Made by a program: the position numbers and the translations under genes. Shown in pieces: positions 12,155 through 23,829 of a stretch of DNA of 64,000 bases (position 1 is its first letter; the number at the start of each line of letters is the position of its first letter). The stretch covers positions 13,780,327 to 13,844,326 of the forward strand of contig CP141137.1 of NCBI GenBank assembly GCA_035236585.1, written 5' to 3'. The DNA comes from Warburgia ugandensis. Lineage: Eukaryota; Streptophyta; Magnoliopsida; Canellales; Canellaceae. A model generated the notes under the pieces. The model did not search any database, was not told where the DNA came from, and saw only the letters and a list, made by a program, of their open reading frames with translations.

Positions 12155-13911
12155 TGTTGTGCTTTTTAAGTTAACTTGCAAGCGTACAAATCTATTATAG
12201 TATTTTTTGCACAAGCAAGGTCAATCCCACGAGGAGTCAAATGGTTTGTGTGATTAGTGGGTGCTTACTTAAACTACTTAGCCTAACTAGTATAATCTGT
12301 TTTTAATGTAAACTAAGAATTGAAACTTAACATAAATTGAAAACAGAGAATATGGAAATAAGCTAAAAGTAAACAAATACAGTGAAAAATTTCTTAAGAA
12401 CATACCTTCTAAAAATGAAGTTTAGAAACTTTCTAAATAATGCAAAACAAATTAATGGAACTAAAGATATGGAAACGTGCAAAAACAAGTAACAAATCAA
12501 CCACTTGCTGTGCACACAATCCTAAGGATGGTGTCATAGTTCATGATGCAATGTAATGTAAGATGTGAAAATTGAATCAAATGCATCCAAAATGCCTATC
12601 TACATGAACATGTATTAATTTAAGATGCAAGCTAATCAAATATAATACTCATGCGAACACCATTAGAATCATGCACATGATTCAAGACCCATGCACATAA
12701 TTCATGGGGTAAACATCAATTGAATTAGATAGACCCATAGTTAACTACCATGCAATCTGATCTAAGCATTAACTCAACATTCTAAAAGTCCAAGTTCTTG
12801 GAGAATTAAACAAACAAGAAGTAACAAATGCTAACATCAAGGATGAATCATTCATGATTCCTATGTTGTTAGAATTTCCAACAACATACCATTTTCAATA
12901 TCCAAGCTATTAGCACATGAAAGCAAGCACTTTAAATACTATAAAACATTCAAAACTAAAGTACTTAGCTACTAGAATTAAGTATAAACCAGGAACTTCA
13001 AACAGAAAATTACATCAAAATGGTACCCATGATACATCTATATAAATCTATAAACTATGCACCATTATAATGAGTGAAACTTGATCTTAATCAAATTTGA
13101 ACCACTTTCTAGTAATCTTAAACTAAACTTCGATAGCATGCAAGTAGAATCCAAAGAATAATTGAGGAGAGAAAGGCATAAAAAGATAGGAAATATAGCA
13201 ATGAAAGATCAAATATTTAAAGGAGATTCAAAGCTCAAGACTTGATCCAAGGACTACAAACTCTTGGCTATCACCTCAAGAGAGCTGTAGTCATCTGAAT
13301 GCAAGGTTTAAGACTGAAATAAGGAAGCAAACAAACATGAAAACCAAGGACTCGAAGCAAGAAATTATAGCATGGGATTAAGAAATAAACACATGGAACT
13401 AATAAGGTAAGAACATTAAACAACAAAGAAAGGAAAAAAAAAACTAACTTGAAATGAATTGCATAGCAAAGACAAGGGAAAGCCCAGGCAGAGGAATGGA
13501 AAGATTGAGAAGAACGGCTTCCTAAGGAGGAATGCATTGAAGGCTTTAAGGAGGAGAAATGGTGGAATGTGTTGGAGGGAAGGGAAGGAGAGTAAAGTGG
13601 AGACGCCTCCTTCATAGGAAGGTGTGTTCTTCCCTTCTCCGAGCTGTATTTCATGTGAAAAATCTACCCTCTTTTATGTGATTTGGGCACTTCCTAACTT
13701 TCCTAAGGTGGAGAATAAGAGGGAAGCTTTAAGGGTTAAGATCATCTCTAGATCTAGGGCAAGCATGTACACTTAAGAGAGTACAAGGTGGGACAAGATG
13801 GGAGTCTTAGGAAAGAGGGAGGGGTGGAAATCCCTTCCTAAATGGTAATTCATGTGGATGGCAAGAAATAAAGAGAGGAAAGAGAAAAAGGATAAGAAGG
13901 ACTAGGTGGGA
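12155..13911 (-). mobile_element. LTR of gag-only element family (copy Y, left part)
   Basis: It starts TGTTGTGCTTTTTAAG after the duplicated target TTGCA; the matching TTGCA lies at 25658-25662. The first 100 bases (TTGCAAGCGTAC, GGTCAATCCCACGAGGAG) resemble the start of copy X at 15865 (CCGCAAGTGCACGG, GGTCGATGCCACAAGGAC). The block 13800-13911 is A/G-rich and resembles 22950-23080, so this looks like the same LTR type as the one ending at 23814. The orientation is taken from the minus-strand gag of copy X. It is cut at 13912 by another LTR. Confidence 0.55.
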
Positions 13912-14197
13912 TGTAATGAGCCAAATATTTTATGCTCTTTTTACTAAATTTAAAAATTAATATATGGAATTAACTATATTAATTGATTTATTTTAATTAA
14001 AATATGAAACAAAGGAATTTGTGAGAAAAATTAGCACCATTAGATTCTACGCTCAAAATGGAATCCAAGGCCTCGAAGAACGTCTAAAACAGAGTTCGCA
14101 TGACTAAGTTATGACCTTTTAAAGATGAGGGCCATTTTTGTAAAATGCATTTAAAATGAAGAAGGATGAAAGACGCAGGGGTCATTTTGATAACGCT

Positions 14198-14214
14198 CCC
14201 CCCCCCCCCCCCCC
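14198..14214. repeat. Poly(C) tract of 17
   Basis: A run of 17 C, 70 bp upstream of the LTR TATA box. The sister LTR has a shorter C run at the same place (about 55679-55685). Confidence 0.95.
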
Positions 14215-14284
14215 ACGCATCATCGTCTTCTTCCTCTAGCCAGGTGGTGCACAGCACTGCCATGGCAGCACTGCCTTGGCAGGG

Positions 14285-14294
14285 CTATAAAAAG
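14285..14294 (+). promoter_or_regulatory. TATA box of chromovirus LTR
   Basis: CTATAAAAAG is followed by a pyrimidine-rich stretch. The homologous CTATAAAG lies at 55757-55764 in the solo LTR. Conservation of position in two LTR copies supports a core promoter. Confidence 0.65.
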
Positions 14295-16048
14295 CCCTCT
14301 TCCCTCCTCCTCCTCAGCCATCCCTTTCTCCTCCACCTTCTCCAGCTGTTCAAGTGAGGATTCTGGCAGCTAGGGTTTCAACGTGAAGAAACCCCACCTC
14401 CGGAAATGGGCATCGCTCCAAACCACCCAGGTAATCCCCCACTCTTTCCTTTCTCATTTTCCCTTTTTCGCGGTCCAGATCCATGTAGGATCTTGGCTTC
14501 CCTTGCTGGGAAAACGCAGGAGAAAATCGGAGAAGACGGATTTCCTCCGAAACCCGTCAAAACAGAAGGGTCACGAGAACGCACTGTGTGACACACACAT
14601 GGGACGCGCTCCCTGGGGCGGTCTCCCGCCCGTGCGTTCTGTGCGAGCGGAGTCCCGGCTCAACTGGGACACATGGGGGGTCCCGGGAACCGTGACACAC
14701 GGGGCTTGCGTGGAAGAATTTGGGTCGTCCGTGATGTTGCGACACTAAAAATGCAATTACAGGGGTGTAGGACTCTGATTGAGGTTCTGAAAGAACTGCT
14801 GCGTCCGTATTGACAACGCGGACCTAATGAGACTATAAAAGTTAGGGTTAGAGGCCTATTTAGTATGACTATAGCCTAAACACTATAAAGATTGCATAGA
14901 TCTATAGGATCAAAGATGATCAAACTTCGTAGATTGATTTGTTGGGTCTATTAGGAGACCAATGTGCCTAGATCTAATCTAAGTTACACATCCACCTTGA
15001 ACTTATAGATTTGACTGTCCAAATTAAGTACAGACCTGTTCTAGGCATCAGGATAGGCGACTTGGGAGATTTGACTAGAAGATTTGACCCTTCAATTACA
15101 TGATCTTGGTGACATGAAAGAGATTAAAGGCAATCTAATTATTAGATGTTAGTACTATACGTGAGATCTAGCCTAGAAGTGCACTAAGCAAGGACCTATG
15201 GTTCCTAAAAGGCAAATATAGTTTTTAATCTATAAGTCTAAGTAATGATCCATAAAGGTTGGAAAATAATACTTGAATTCTTGTTATTAATTGATATTCA
15301 GGGTTTCTCACAGGTAACTCAGGGTCGAGTAATAAAGGACGCGATTCAAGGAACATCGAGATAGGTAGTCTGATACTGCTACATTTTTAATGCATTTCCA
15401 AATGTACTTGATTTGTAGGTAGTCTGATACTAGTAAGTTTTTAAATGCGTCTTAAACTCTGATTTGCCTTTATTACCGTGTTTAGCATGTTTTTGAAATA
15501 TGATGTTCTTATACAAGTATGCAGCCTTGTCTTCATGATTTTATGGCTATGAAGCACTTGAATCTACTACCGTACTTATTATGTTTTTGAGATATAATGT
15601 TGTTATACCAACATGTAAAATTGTCTTCATGTTTTATGGCTTTGGATGCAATATTAGCATTAACTGATTTTATGCATTGCTCGCATGGTTGAAAAGAGAT
15701 GCATAAAGTGCATGATTTTGATGAGTGAGATTAAGGATTGCCATGTCATATAAATTATCTCATAATACCAGCACATGACGCATAACCTTGAGGGTTACCA
15801 AAAGATGCTGGAGTGCCCAAAAGACGCTGGTTAGGCAATGTGAGGGCCAGGCAGTGTGAGGGATTGTTGATTGTTTAACCGCAAGTGCACGGGCTATTGT
15901 AGTGTAGCTTATGCAAGTACGGGTCGATGCCACAAGGACTTGATTTAAAATGATGGAGTTTTCAATAAAATTCAATTAATAAAAGAATCAAAACAAAGAA
16001 TATAGCAAATTCAACTAACAATAAAATAAAATTCATATTTATTCAAAT

Positions 16049-16301
16049 GTTGCAATGTGCACAATTATTTATTCCAAAAACACAGAAAATGCAACGAAAT
16101 AAGCAGTCCTAGATTGCACTGTCCCTGAATAGTCAAAATGTGCATAAAACAAAATCGGAACATAGATGTAATTAAAGTGAGGACACAGTTAGAATTAAAT
16201 CGGGGACATGGATGGAATTCTTTTGGGGACATAGATGAAATTTCAGATAAAGGACCCATATGGTATTATTGAGATCTTTTAGGGGCAGAAATGTAATTCT
16301 T
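16049..16301. repeat. 253 bp block repeated at 22671-22925
   Basis: The block runs from TTGCAATGTGCACAATTA to TAATTCTTTGGG. By eye I count about 11 mismatches against the second copy, roughly 96 percent identity. Flanks on both sides do not align. Confidence 0.85.
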
Positions 16302-16694
16302 TGGGGTTCTGGTTTTTAACGAAAAAACCAAGAAAAAGTGGTGAGGAAGAAGGAAGAGGAAAGAAAGGGGAAGAAGAGAGAAGGGAAGAGGAAGGAGGAG
16401 GGGAAGGAGAGAAGGAAAATATGGGGAAGAAGCTGGGTTTTCTCCCCCTGAGCCGTGCGGTGAAGTTCTAGGCAGTGGTGCCGCCATCTGGGCGGTGCTG
16501 GTTTCAGATGTATGATGGAGATCTAGCTGGTCTATGCTGGTTTGGGTGGAACAGGAAAAGCAGAGGAGGGCTGGGCGTTGAAAGTTCACCGGTCTATGTG
16601 CTGGCTAGTGAAATATGGGCGATAGAGATGCAGGGTGGAGCAAACAACTCGCTGATGTAGAGGGAGCTCGATCCGACAAAGTTGGGCCATGAGC

Positions 16695-16920
<226 letters not shown>

Positions 16921-17271
16921 GCCAGGCCTTCTAGGTGTGTCACGTACCTATGGCCAGCCAAGAGCAAAGAGATTGACAAAGAGAGGGAGTATGGTAGAGA
17001 ATGGAGAAAGGGAAAGAATAAAAGATAGAGAGGGAATAAAAGTGTGCGTCAGTGAGAGAAGTGAAGAGCGAGGGAGAGAACGAGAGAGAGGGAGCTGGGC
17101 CTGGAGGAGCAAGAGAGTGGTTGAGGTAGAGAGGGCGTGGAGGAAGGTGAGGAGAGGAAAGAAGAAGGGAGGAAAGAGGGAGTGAGGGAAAGAGAGGAGA
17201 GAGGGAAAGTTGGCTGCCCAGCCTCCCAAAAGGGGTAAACCATCCTTTGGGGAGTGGAGAAGGGGAATATA

Positions 17272-17371
<100 letters not shown>

Positions 17372-17858
17372 GGGGATAAGAGAAAAAGAGCGAAAAGAGA
17401 GGAGAAAGAGAAGGAAGAGGAGATAGGTAAAAGAGATAAGAAAGAGAAAAAAAAGAAAAAGAAAGAGGGATAAGAGATAAGAGATAGAGTGGGGTCCACT
17501 AGCTTCCTGGTCTTGCTAGAACTCTGGCTTCAACTTTGTCCTGTCTTAGGACTCTTCAAATTCCATCTTATTTCCATGAAACTTTATCATCTTCATCTGA
17601 TATTTTTTATTTGATCTGGAGCATCCACATCTGAGTCAATTAATTTGCAATGCACAGGACCCAATTAGAATCATCTGAACCATTCATTATTTATCTAATT
17701 AGCTTTGATGATCATCTGACCGTTAATTTTACAATTCAACGGTTGATGGCCGATTAAAGCTAAAATGAAATATTTTATGTAAAATCTTGAAATTAATGGC
17801 CTAGATGCTCTAATTAAATACTCAATTAGGGGTATTTTGACCAAAATTGAACACTTAA

Positions 17859-17873
17859 CACACACACCCCAAC
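17859..17873 (-). other. Polypurine tract of element X (minus strand)
   Basis: On the minus strand it reads GGTTGGGGTGTGTGT next to the LTR edge. The same position in the two relatives is at 23815-23829 and 51854-51868. Confidence 0.55.
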
Positions 17874-19704
17874 CACCATTTTGCTAGTCCCTAGCAAAAG
17901 ATGTGAAAAAATCAACTCAAAATTTTTTATTTTTCAGATCATCGCCAGTTTTTTCTCAGAGAATTATTTTAAATAAATCCATCAACTTTAGCAAACTAAT
18001 AAAGATGACTAAATAATTCAAAACCATACCCATATGCTAAAAATATTACATTCCAACTCAAATCTCAGAGTAAGTGTGTGCGTATACAGTCTACACATAG
18101 AATAATCTTTATCTCTAAGAAGACTTCTAACTTGTGAACTCCATCTGAAATATATTTCGACCTCAATCTTTACTAATGACATACGCTTAGAAATAAAATC
18201 TCTCATATAGAGGGTTTAAATCATATCTCTCTTTTAATTATGTGAGAAGAGTCAATAAAGGCAAATTTATCTCACATATACTCATGAAGAACGGGAGTTA
18301 CTAAGGAATTTACTTGTATTGATCCCTTTGGAATGGATGTCATTACCTTTGAATGTTTAGAAATACTACTCTTTTAAATTCTATCCATTCATTTTCTCAT
18401 CAAGACTATATTCCTCCTAGAATTAATAGGTCTTTAACTGGGACGAAATATAGGCTTAGGACAGCGTACTAAAGAAAGGGTATAAGGGTATTCAAAGTTT
18501 CTTCAAAATAATAAGTAAAGGTCTTCTACTAAAGTTGACAATTCTTCTTTTCTTTGTTGAAGTGAATATTCCTTTTTCTATTTCTTTGCATCCTTCAAAC
18601 TCTTTTTTATTTTCAACTTTTTTCTTTATATTTCAGTACTTTTGACTCACTTTGAAGAATATTTCTTTTCTTCATATCCATTTTTCTACTTTCATTGCAA
18701 CTAAAAGATAGTCTTTCATTCTTCTCTAACTTATTTTTCAAAGAAAAATGGGTAATGGATAATTTATATTGGGTTAATATGGGTAAAGGGTAATTTAGGT
18801 AACAAAAGAAAAGGCTTATATCCAAGGCTCAACTTGGCTAACTAGTGGTAAAAATACTTCTGGGGAGGCTTTATGTCTCTAAGTTAACAACAAGGATGGC
18901 CTAAATCATTTTCTAGGTTTCCTATAATCTATCAAATTCAATGAACTTCCAGAATTTTAAAGGTAGTATTCTAATTATTTAGGTAATTAGCCAAATTTAA
19001 GAGTTTGGGATCAATTTTCTTTAAGCATGCTGAAGAAAATTAGGAATATTTATAACCTCTCAAAAGGATGAATGGCTCTAAAACTCACTTAGGTTATAGG
19101 TCTCCATTGAATTTCTTCAGAATTTTTAAGTTATAGCCACTCATCAATTTAGACTATCTATATGCAACTATTGTGTACAAATGTGATCTGAGACTTTGCT
19201 TTTATGGAATACTTTAGAAAATGAGTAAAATAATGAATTAATCATATTCAATTCCATTGATAAGCTAAATTTATCTAGATTATACTTCAGAAAATCCAAT
19301 TCACATTATAATATGGGAAATGACCTAAAATTTTTCATTTTTTTAATTTTTAATTTTTTGAAAAACCAAGGAAATCACCTAAAAACTAAAAGAAAACTAG
19401 AATTTGCAAGAATTCTACACCCCCCAACCTGACAGAAACATTTCCTCAATGTTTAAAAAGTATGATGATGATAATGCATTGAGAAACGCAAACAAATTGA
19501 GAGATATAGAAAAAAAAAAATCTGAAAAAGAAAAATAAGAAAGTAAAAACTAAGCTACATACTTTATTTTCAAATGAAAATTTTCAAAGGAAAAATTACT
19601 AAGTTGGAAACTTCCCAAGGGTCCCATACGAAATAAGTTGGATAGGCCTCTAAAAAGGAATGATGAATAAATTTATCTTGCAATTTAAAAAGTTTCATTT
19701 TATT
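17874..19704 (-). other. Non-coding 3' region of gag-only element X
   Basis: No coding signal. It aligns patchily with 23830-25450 and 51869-53640: a TTGCTAGTCCCTAGCAAAA-like start, AATAAAGATGAMYAAA, ACATAGGCTTAGG plus GGGTATAAGGGTA, and CTCACTTAGGTTATAGGTCTCC. This long spacer is therefore a property of the family. In autonomous relatives pol would be expected here. Confidence 0.6.
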
Positions 19705-21535
19705 TCAAGGCAAGATAAATTTATCTTCGGGTTGCTTCTCAAAATTAGAGACAATTGTAGGAGTTCGATGCAGCCTTTTTAGAAATGGAGCAAGGATGTC
19801 ATATTGCTTAGTGGGTGTGACATTTTCCTGATCAATAAATTCATCTCTTTTTCTGACCAATTTAGATACTATTTCAGCCTTTGTATGTCCAGATTGCTTA
19901 ATTATTTTACCATTATGAATAATGGTAGCTGCCTTTGTTTGTTCCATGTATGTAAATGAAGAATTAATCTCGTCTCCTACATTCATATCATCAAGATATT
20001 CATTTGGTGGAATAGAACATTCCTCTTTATTAATAGTATGTAGCATTTGAGACATCATGTCCTTCAATTCAGTCATAGAATTTGTGTTATCTTTTAATTG
20101 GGCTTTAATTTGAGCAATTTTCTTCTCCTGGTATTGCATGACTTGATGGAAATTATCCTCCACTTTCCTCTTATGTGGAGGAAGGTAAGGTCCATGAGCA
20201 AATGGTCCTTTGTGGTGATAGGGTTGATGTTGGGACTTCTGTGAGACATTAGCATTATATTCATTTCTAAAAGTGGAATGATTACTCCATTTAGAATTAT
20301 ATGTCTCTAAATATGGGGCAAAATGTTGCTCATAAGAATGTGTCGATTCATGAAGAGCATCCTGAAATGCAAGAGTAATAGGACATTCCTGAGTGGGGTG
20401 TGTATTACTTTCACAAATATCACACACCTGTTCGACTTTCTTAGAGGGACATTTCTCCATTTCCATGGCCTCAACTGTTCTATCTAGGGATGTTATTTTT
20501 ATATCATCTTTTTCATTCATAGCATATATTTCTCCCCTAGAGGATGTGGTGGTGGTTTTAGGCTCTCTTAAAAAACCTACTTTTTCTGAATCAGCCCAAG
20601 TTTGTACACTCTCTGCCAACCATTCCAAATACTCTTGTGCTTCTTCAGGTTGTTTATTTAAGAAATTACCATTGCACATCATTTCAACAAATTGACGCAT
20701 ATTAGATTTAAGTCCTTCATAAAAGAAGCTAGTGATATGCCAAAGTTTGTATCCATGATGTGGACAAGTCAACAATAATTCCTTAAATCTTTCCCAGCAT
20801 TGATAGAAAGTTTCATTATTCATCTAGGTAAAATTCGCTATATTTTGACAAAGAGCAATTGTCTTATGTCTAGGAAAGAACTTATTCAAGAACTTCCTAG
20901 TCATATCTTCCCATGTTCGTATGGAACCTGGTGGCATTGAATGAAACCACATCTTAGCCTTTTCCTTTAAAGAAAAGGAAAATAGTTTGAGTCTTACCAT
21001 ATTTAAGTCGATGTTGTGTATGTTGAGTCATGCACACTTCATCGAATTCTTTTAAATGCATGTAAGGACTCTCACTATCCAACCCATAGAATTTGGAAAG
21101 TAATTGAATTACTCCCACCTTTAAGTCAATCATACCAGCATTTGGAGGTAAAAGTATACATGAAAGTGTGCTGGTATAATTAGGCTGCAAATAATCTCTT
21201 AGTGTCTGCCCACAAGAATTTTGGTTATTCTCATGTGTTTTATGTTGGTCCTTTCTCTTATTTCCATGTGGTTGAGAATGATTCCTCCATTGACGCATAT
21301 CATCATGAAATAGAGGTGGAGGATCATCTGCATTAAAGAGAGGATTGCTCGTCCATGAGGAAACATCATAATTATCAAAGATGAAAGGTGGTTCATCATC
21401 ATTAAAGAGTGCATTGTTTCTCCATGGGGAAATATCTTCTCTATTAATGCTAGGGTGTAAATTACCCTTTTGATCAGTGTTTAAATTATTCATTAGGTGC
21501 AACTGATCATGTCTTCTCTTCTCTTCTCTTTTCAT
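19705..21535 (-). pseudogene. Gag of non-autonomous (gag-only) gypsy element X
   Basis: Two open frames (20954-21535 and 19705-20823) are pieces of one gag of about 600 residues. Frame 1 ends in a shift near 20960-21000. The intervening codons read AKMWFHSMPPGSIRTWEDM and then KFLNKFFPRH, and one TAG at about 20823-20826 precedes MNNETFYQCWERFKELL. Family marks are LKEFDEVC in the first frame, CWERFKELLLTCPHHG, SFFYEGL, and a zinc knuckle CDICESNTHPTQECP (CCHC complete, near 20375-20420). These match gag proteins of Athila/Tat-like gypsy elements and of the gag-only elements called TR-GAG. No protease, RT or integrase follows, so the element would depend on a helper. It is the most intact coding region in the window. 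Confidence 0.8.
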
Positions 21536-22670
21536 TTCTTTTTCTTCTTTTCTTCTTTTTTTCTTTCTTTTTAGAAGAGGACTATCCTAAATAATACAAC
21601 CTAAATGCCTAGAATGATACATAATCAAGAACACAATCAAGCAATCTCCTAAGGCTAACAAGCATAAATATTTTGATTTTCTGTGGGGACAACGCTTTTA
21701 ATTAGCCTGAGCTAACGCTCCTACTCTCTTTAGGAGTTGACTACTGCTTACCAATTAGGTTCTAATCAAAGCGGTTAATACAACCCTCGTGTAAGGAGGT
21801 GTTTAGACTTCAACAAACGTCGATATGAGGTGGGGGAAGAGCGAGGCTCTATTAGACAACCCCCAATAACCACAGTGATCAAAAGCAACCGGAGTGACAG
21901 TAATTCGTGTCCTATTAAGAGGGTCCTACGAGCATGTGCTGACCCTATAGGTCTCTTCTAATTGATTTTAACTTAAAGTGTATGATAGGGTTGCATGCTT
22001 GAGGTGATTATCCTAGGTAGGCCAAGGAGTGGTGATGAAATCTACCCTTGATCTTCTGGGGTCGAGTGCCCCTACTAATTAATTTTCACACACCATGGCA
22101 ATTCGATCAACATATAATCTACCTTAAAGCATTAGACGTGTCCTAAAATGTAATTGAAAATAATAAACTAATGTAAAATCCTAAAATGCAACAATTATAA
22201 CAGATGCTTTCTATATGCAATTTAACTACCAACCAATGTAAATTATTCTAAATGCAAACCCTAATCTATACAAGAAATGAGTGAGAAGACTTACAGTGAG
22301 GTTTCTGATGAAGATCAAGTGTGGGCCACCTTATCCCACACTTGCCCTGTATTATTACAACCCTTTAAAAATTAAAATTAAAAATACAAATTACAAAGGG
22401 GCCTCACTACAAGATTCACTGAAAAATAAGATTCCTAATCTAGGAAAGCAAGAAAAATCTTTCTAATTGATGAAGCTCCACTCCAATGTCCTGAAAAAGA
22501 AAATTAATAATTAGTACCGAATTCAAGAAATAAAGTGGTTATGCACTAAAAATGCCTAAAGATGCACCTAAGAATGCCTAAAATGCAATTCCTAATTTTT
22601 TTATTTTTAGGATTTTTTTGAATTTTTTTGAATTTTTTGGATTTTTAATTAAATTTTATAAAAACTCCAT
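21536..22670 (-). other. Leader and/or LTR sequence 5' of the element X gag
   Basis: Non-coding on the minus strand upstream of gag. A clear PBS was not found. GTGGGGACAACGCT near 21684-21697 could be a decayed remnant of a PBS region, but this is a guess. T-rich runs at 22590-22650. Confidence 0.35.
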
Positions 22671-22925
22671 TGCAATGTACACAATTATTTATTCCAAAAA
22701 CACAGAAAATGCAACAAAATAAGCAGTCCTAGATTGCACTATCCTTGAATAGTCAAAATGTGAATAAAACAAAATCGGGACATATATGTAATTAAAGTGA
22801 GGACACAGTTAGAATTAAATCGGGGACATGGATGGAATTCTTTTGGGGACATAGATGAAATTTCAGATAAAGGACCCAGATAGTATTATTGAGATCTTCT
22901 AGGGGCAGAAACGTAATTCTTTGGG
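22671..22925. repeat. Second copy of the 253 bp block
   Basis: Direct-orientation partner of 16049-16301. Immediately after GTAATTCTTTGGG the sequence switches to a different LTR type (copy Y/Z-like), with no shared flank. Confidence 0.85.
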
Positions 22926-23814
22926 AAGAGGTGGTTAGTAGATCAAGGATGGAGTTAGGAAGGTGAGATAGTTTTAGAAAGGTGGGCCTCTTTCAATGGA
23001 ATTTAGGAAGGTAAAATTCATTGTTACCTTGTGTGGTAAGGTGGAGAGAGAGGGAAAAAGGAGAAAAATAAAGTGGTTTCTTCCTATTGGTCCACATGGT
23101 ATCTTAACCAGTTGGATTTTTCCTCAAATATCTTCAAAATAGCCCTTAAAATGCCATAGATATTTTCTTTAGATTTTCCTCCAATCATGGATTTCCATGT
23201 AGCTTAGCACATGTGGCTTGATGGCTTGCTCTAAGAGCTCATTTGGCTTGGCTTCATGGCTAGTTTTAGGATTCTTTTGGCTTAGCTTGGTGGGTCATCC
23301 CCCTTGGCTTTGATGGCTAGCTAGACTCCTTAGCTTCTCACCTTCTTCATGGCTTATATGGCTTAGGTGACTTAAATAGATTCCATGCAAAAGGTGGTGG
23401 ACTTTGCATGGTTTGTGCATGGACCCACTTTAGTCACTTTTGACTTCTCCAATTGCATCCTTTGATTACCTTAAGGTGATCTTTATCCTTGATCTCAATT
23501 TGGATTGATGATATTTAGGCCTTGACTTAATCTTTTGATCTTGATTTTTAATTTTCATCTTGATTGATTTAGATAGTCGGATCATTATCTTGACCCCTAC
23601 AAAAAGTTAAAGACTTTAATTAAATCCTAAAAAAATATAATTGCTCACATACTTACCTTGAATTAGCCTCTGAACCTACAAATTATCAAATATTTGATTT
23701 ATTAGGTTAAAAATGTTTGTGTTATAAATTTTGGCAAAAAATCCTAATTCAATGCTATAAGTTATAACACATGGGCAACTAATTGGGTGGTTTTTATATA
23801 AATTTGGACACTCA
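22926..23814 (-). mobile_element. 3' LTR segment of gag-only family (copy Y)
   Basis: It aligns with 51050-51853: CCTATTGGTCMACATRG, TTAGATTTTCCTCCAATC, TCCATG plus GGCTTRATGG words, ACTCCTTAGCTTSTCACCTT, and near the end TAAGTTATAACACATG and GTGATTTTTATATAAA. It ends at the PPT at 23815-23829. This is an LTR fragment on the minus strand. Confidence 0.6.
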
Positions 23815-23829
23815 TCACACCCCCAACTA
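23815..23829 (-). other. Polypurine tract of copy Y (minus strand)
   Basis: On the minus strand it reads TAGTTGGGGGTGTGA, followed by the LTR start TGAGTGTCC. Confidence 0.6.

Larger units (their letters stand above)
13912..15864 (+). mobile_element. Chromovirus-type LTR, 3'-truncated
   Basis: It starts TGTAATGAGCC and is colinear with the complete solo LTR at 55403-58041 over its first 1.8 kb. Shared pieces are the ATTAGATTCTAC and AATGGAATCCAA block, GCAGGGGYCATTTTGATAA, the CTATAAA promoter, the GC-rich block, TGCAATTACA, and GTAGTCTGATACTGCTA. The match fades near 15740 and ends where copy X begins (15865). The remaining third of this LTR was not found elsewhere in the window. Confidence 0.8.

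Noticed and set aside
14383-14748. 121-residue open frame, and similar frames at 55713-56018
   Set aside because: GC-rich LTR blocks have few stops by composition; the frames are not conserved between the two LTR copies beyond short words.
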